The notes below the pieces were generated by a model that was given only the letters and a program-made list of their open reading frames with translations, did no database searches and was not told where the DNA came from. The translations under genes were made by a program, and so were the position numbers. From the NCBI GenBank assembly GCA_005800405.1, contig SYFN01000111.1:1-10941 (forward strand): a DNA stretch of 10,941 bases, read 5' to 3'. Positions 9,931 through 10,941 of this stretch are shown piece after piece (the stretch's first letter is position 1; every line of letters starts with the position of its first letter). This DNA is from Burkholderiales bacterium. GTDB lineage: Bacteria; Pseudomonadota; Gammaproteobacteria; Burkholderiales; Burkholderiaceae_D.

Positions 9931-10941
9931 ATGTCTGGCAATACGATTGGCAAGCTTTTTTGTGTTACGACGTTCGGTGAATCACACGGACCCGCCATCG
10001 GCTGCGTGATTGATGGCTGCCCGCCGGGCATGCCCCTGTCGGAGGCAGACATACAGCCTGAGCTGGATCGCCGCAAGCCGGGTACTTCGCGGCATGTCAC
10101 ACAGCGCAAAGAATCCGACACCGTTGAAATTTTGTCGGGTGTCTACGAAGGCAAGACCACGGGTACACCGATCGCGCTGCTGATTCGTAATGAAGACCAG
10201 CGCAGTCAGGATTACGGCAATATTGTCGACCGATTCCGGCCCGGCCATGCTGACTACACGTATTGGAATAAATACGGTATTCGCGATCCGCGCGGTGGTG
10301 GGCGCTCGTCAGCCCGTCTGACTGCGCCGGTTGTGGGTGCTGCCGCGGTGGCACGCAAATGGCTGAATGCTCAATATGGCTTGACGCTCCGTGGTTGCAT
10401 GAGCCAGCTGGGTGAGATCGCGATTCCTTTCGTCTCCTGGGATCATGTAGGCGATAATCCATTTTTCGCTGCCAATGCCGACCTCATTCCCGAACTTGAG
10501 ACTTACATGGACAGCTTGCGCAAGGCAGGCGATTCCTGCGGCGCGCGGATTGAGGTCATCGCGCAAAACGTGCCAGTCGGTCTGGGCGAGCCTCTGTTTG
10601 ACAAACTGGATGCCGATATTGCTTATGCGATGATGGGGATTAATGCCGTCAAGGGTGTGGAAATAGGGGCAGGCTTTCGCTCGGTTGCGCATAAGGGCTC
10701 CGAGCATGGTGATGAAATTACGCCGGACGGCTTTATCGGCAACAACGCCGGTGGTGTTCTCGGCGGCATCTCGTCTGGGCAAAACATCACGGTATCGATT
10801 GCGATCAAGCCCACCTCCAGCATACGCACCCCGCGTCGTTCGATTGACCGAGATGGTCAGCCGGTGATGGTGGAAACCTTTGGTCGTCATGATCCCTGCG
10901 TGGGCATCCGCGCGACACCGATTGCCGAGGCCATGCTGGCG
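9931..10941 (+). CDS. aroC: Chorismate synthase, 3' end outside the window
   Basis: Last step of the shikimate pathway: converts 5-enolpyruvylshikimate-3-phosphate to chorismate with reduced FMN, supplying aromatic amino acids, folate and quinones. The frame is open from the ATG at 9931 to the last base (337 codons, no stop), so roughly the last 30 residues are missing. Visible signatures are GESHG (16-20) with the catalytic histidine, [16 protein letters not shown] (101-116), GGGRSSAR (122-129) and the C-terminal block [18 protein letters not shown] (318-335). [13 protein letters not shown], part of the FMN site, is also present. The start gives [20 protein letters not shown], exactly the family N-terminus. 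No SD precedes it; the 18 bases before the ATG are pyrimidine-rich. Confidence 0.96.
   Translation, partial: MSGNTIGKLFCVTTFGESHGPAIGCVIDGCPPGMPLSEADIQPELDRRKPGTSRHVTQRKESDTVEILSGVYEGKTTGTPIALLIRNEDQRSQDYGNIVDRFRPGHADYTYWNKYGIRDPRGGGRSSARLTAPVVGAAAVARKWLNAQYGLTLRGCMSQLGEIAIPFVSWDHVGDNPFFAANADLIPELETYMDSLRKAGDSCGARIEVIAQNVPVGLGEPLFDKLDADIAYAMMGINAVKGVEIGAGFRSVAHKGSEHGDEITPDGFIGNNAGGVLGGISSGQNITVSIAIKPTSSIRTPRRSIDRDGQPVMVETFGRHDPCVGIRATPIAEAMLA

Overview
The window looks like an ordinary stretch of core chromosome from a betaproteobacterium, most likely of the order Burkholderiales. This is inferred from protein style and gene neighbourhood (WrbA, DUF2069 and a FAD-linked oxidase in a row; a YihY/BrkB membrane protein with a long cytosolic tail; an LplT-like carrier before aroC). 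Base composition is moderately GC-rich by eye. Coding density is very high, no intergenic gap exceeds about 150 bases, and there is no insertion sequence, phage gene, tRNA, rRNA or CRISPR array. The taxon below order level is a guess.

Left part (1-4558). An IlvD/Edd-family sugar-acid dehydratase, cut by the left edge, runs rightward. It converges on a leftward block that reads, in transcription order, wrbA (FMN quinone reductase), a DUF2069 membrane protein, a FAD-linked D-2-hydroxy-acid dehydrogenase and a small exported DUF4124-like coiled-coil protein. The first three genes overlap at their ends and the fourth follows after 44 bases, so the block is probably one redox-themed operon.

Middle (4559-7965). 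yihY is divergent from wrbA across only 39 bases, which hold a symmetric -10 element readable on both strands. yihY converges on, and overlaps by 49 bases, an alpha/beta hydrolase. That hydrolase is the second gene of a leftward pair led by metY (O-acetylhomoserine sulfhydrylase, direct sulfide assimilation into homocysteine).

Right part (7966-10941). A short divergent region separates metY from a rightward run: a two-CBS-domain protein, an LplT-like MFS carrier whose GTG start directly abuts the CBS stop codon, and aroC (chorismate synthase), cut by the right edge but open to the last base.

I found no clear sign of an undescribed multi-gene system. The points most worth a second look concern gene expression: the shared bidirectional -10, a possibly leaderless wrbA, and short pyrimidine-rich leaders without a Shine-Dalgarno sequence before yihY and aroC. 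Others are a 15-base tandem duplication inside a signal-peptide coding region and the CBS/lipid-carrier pairing.
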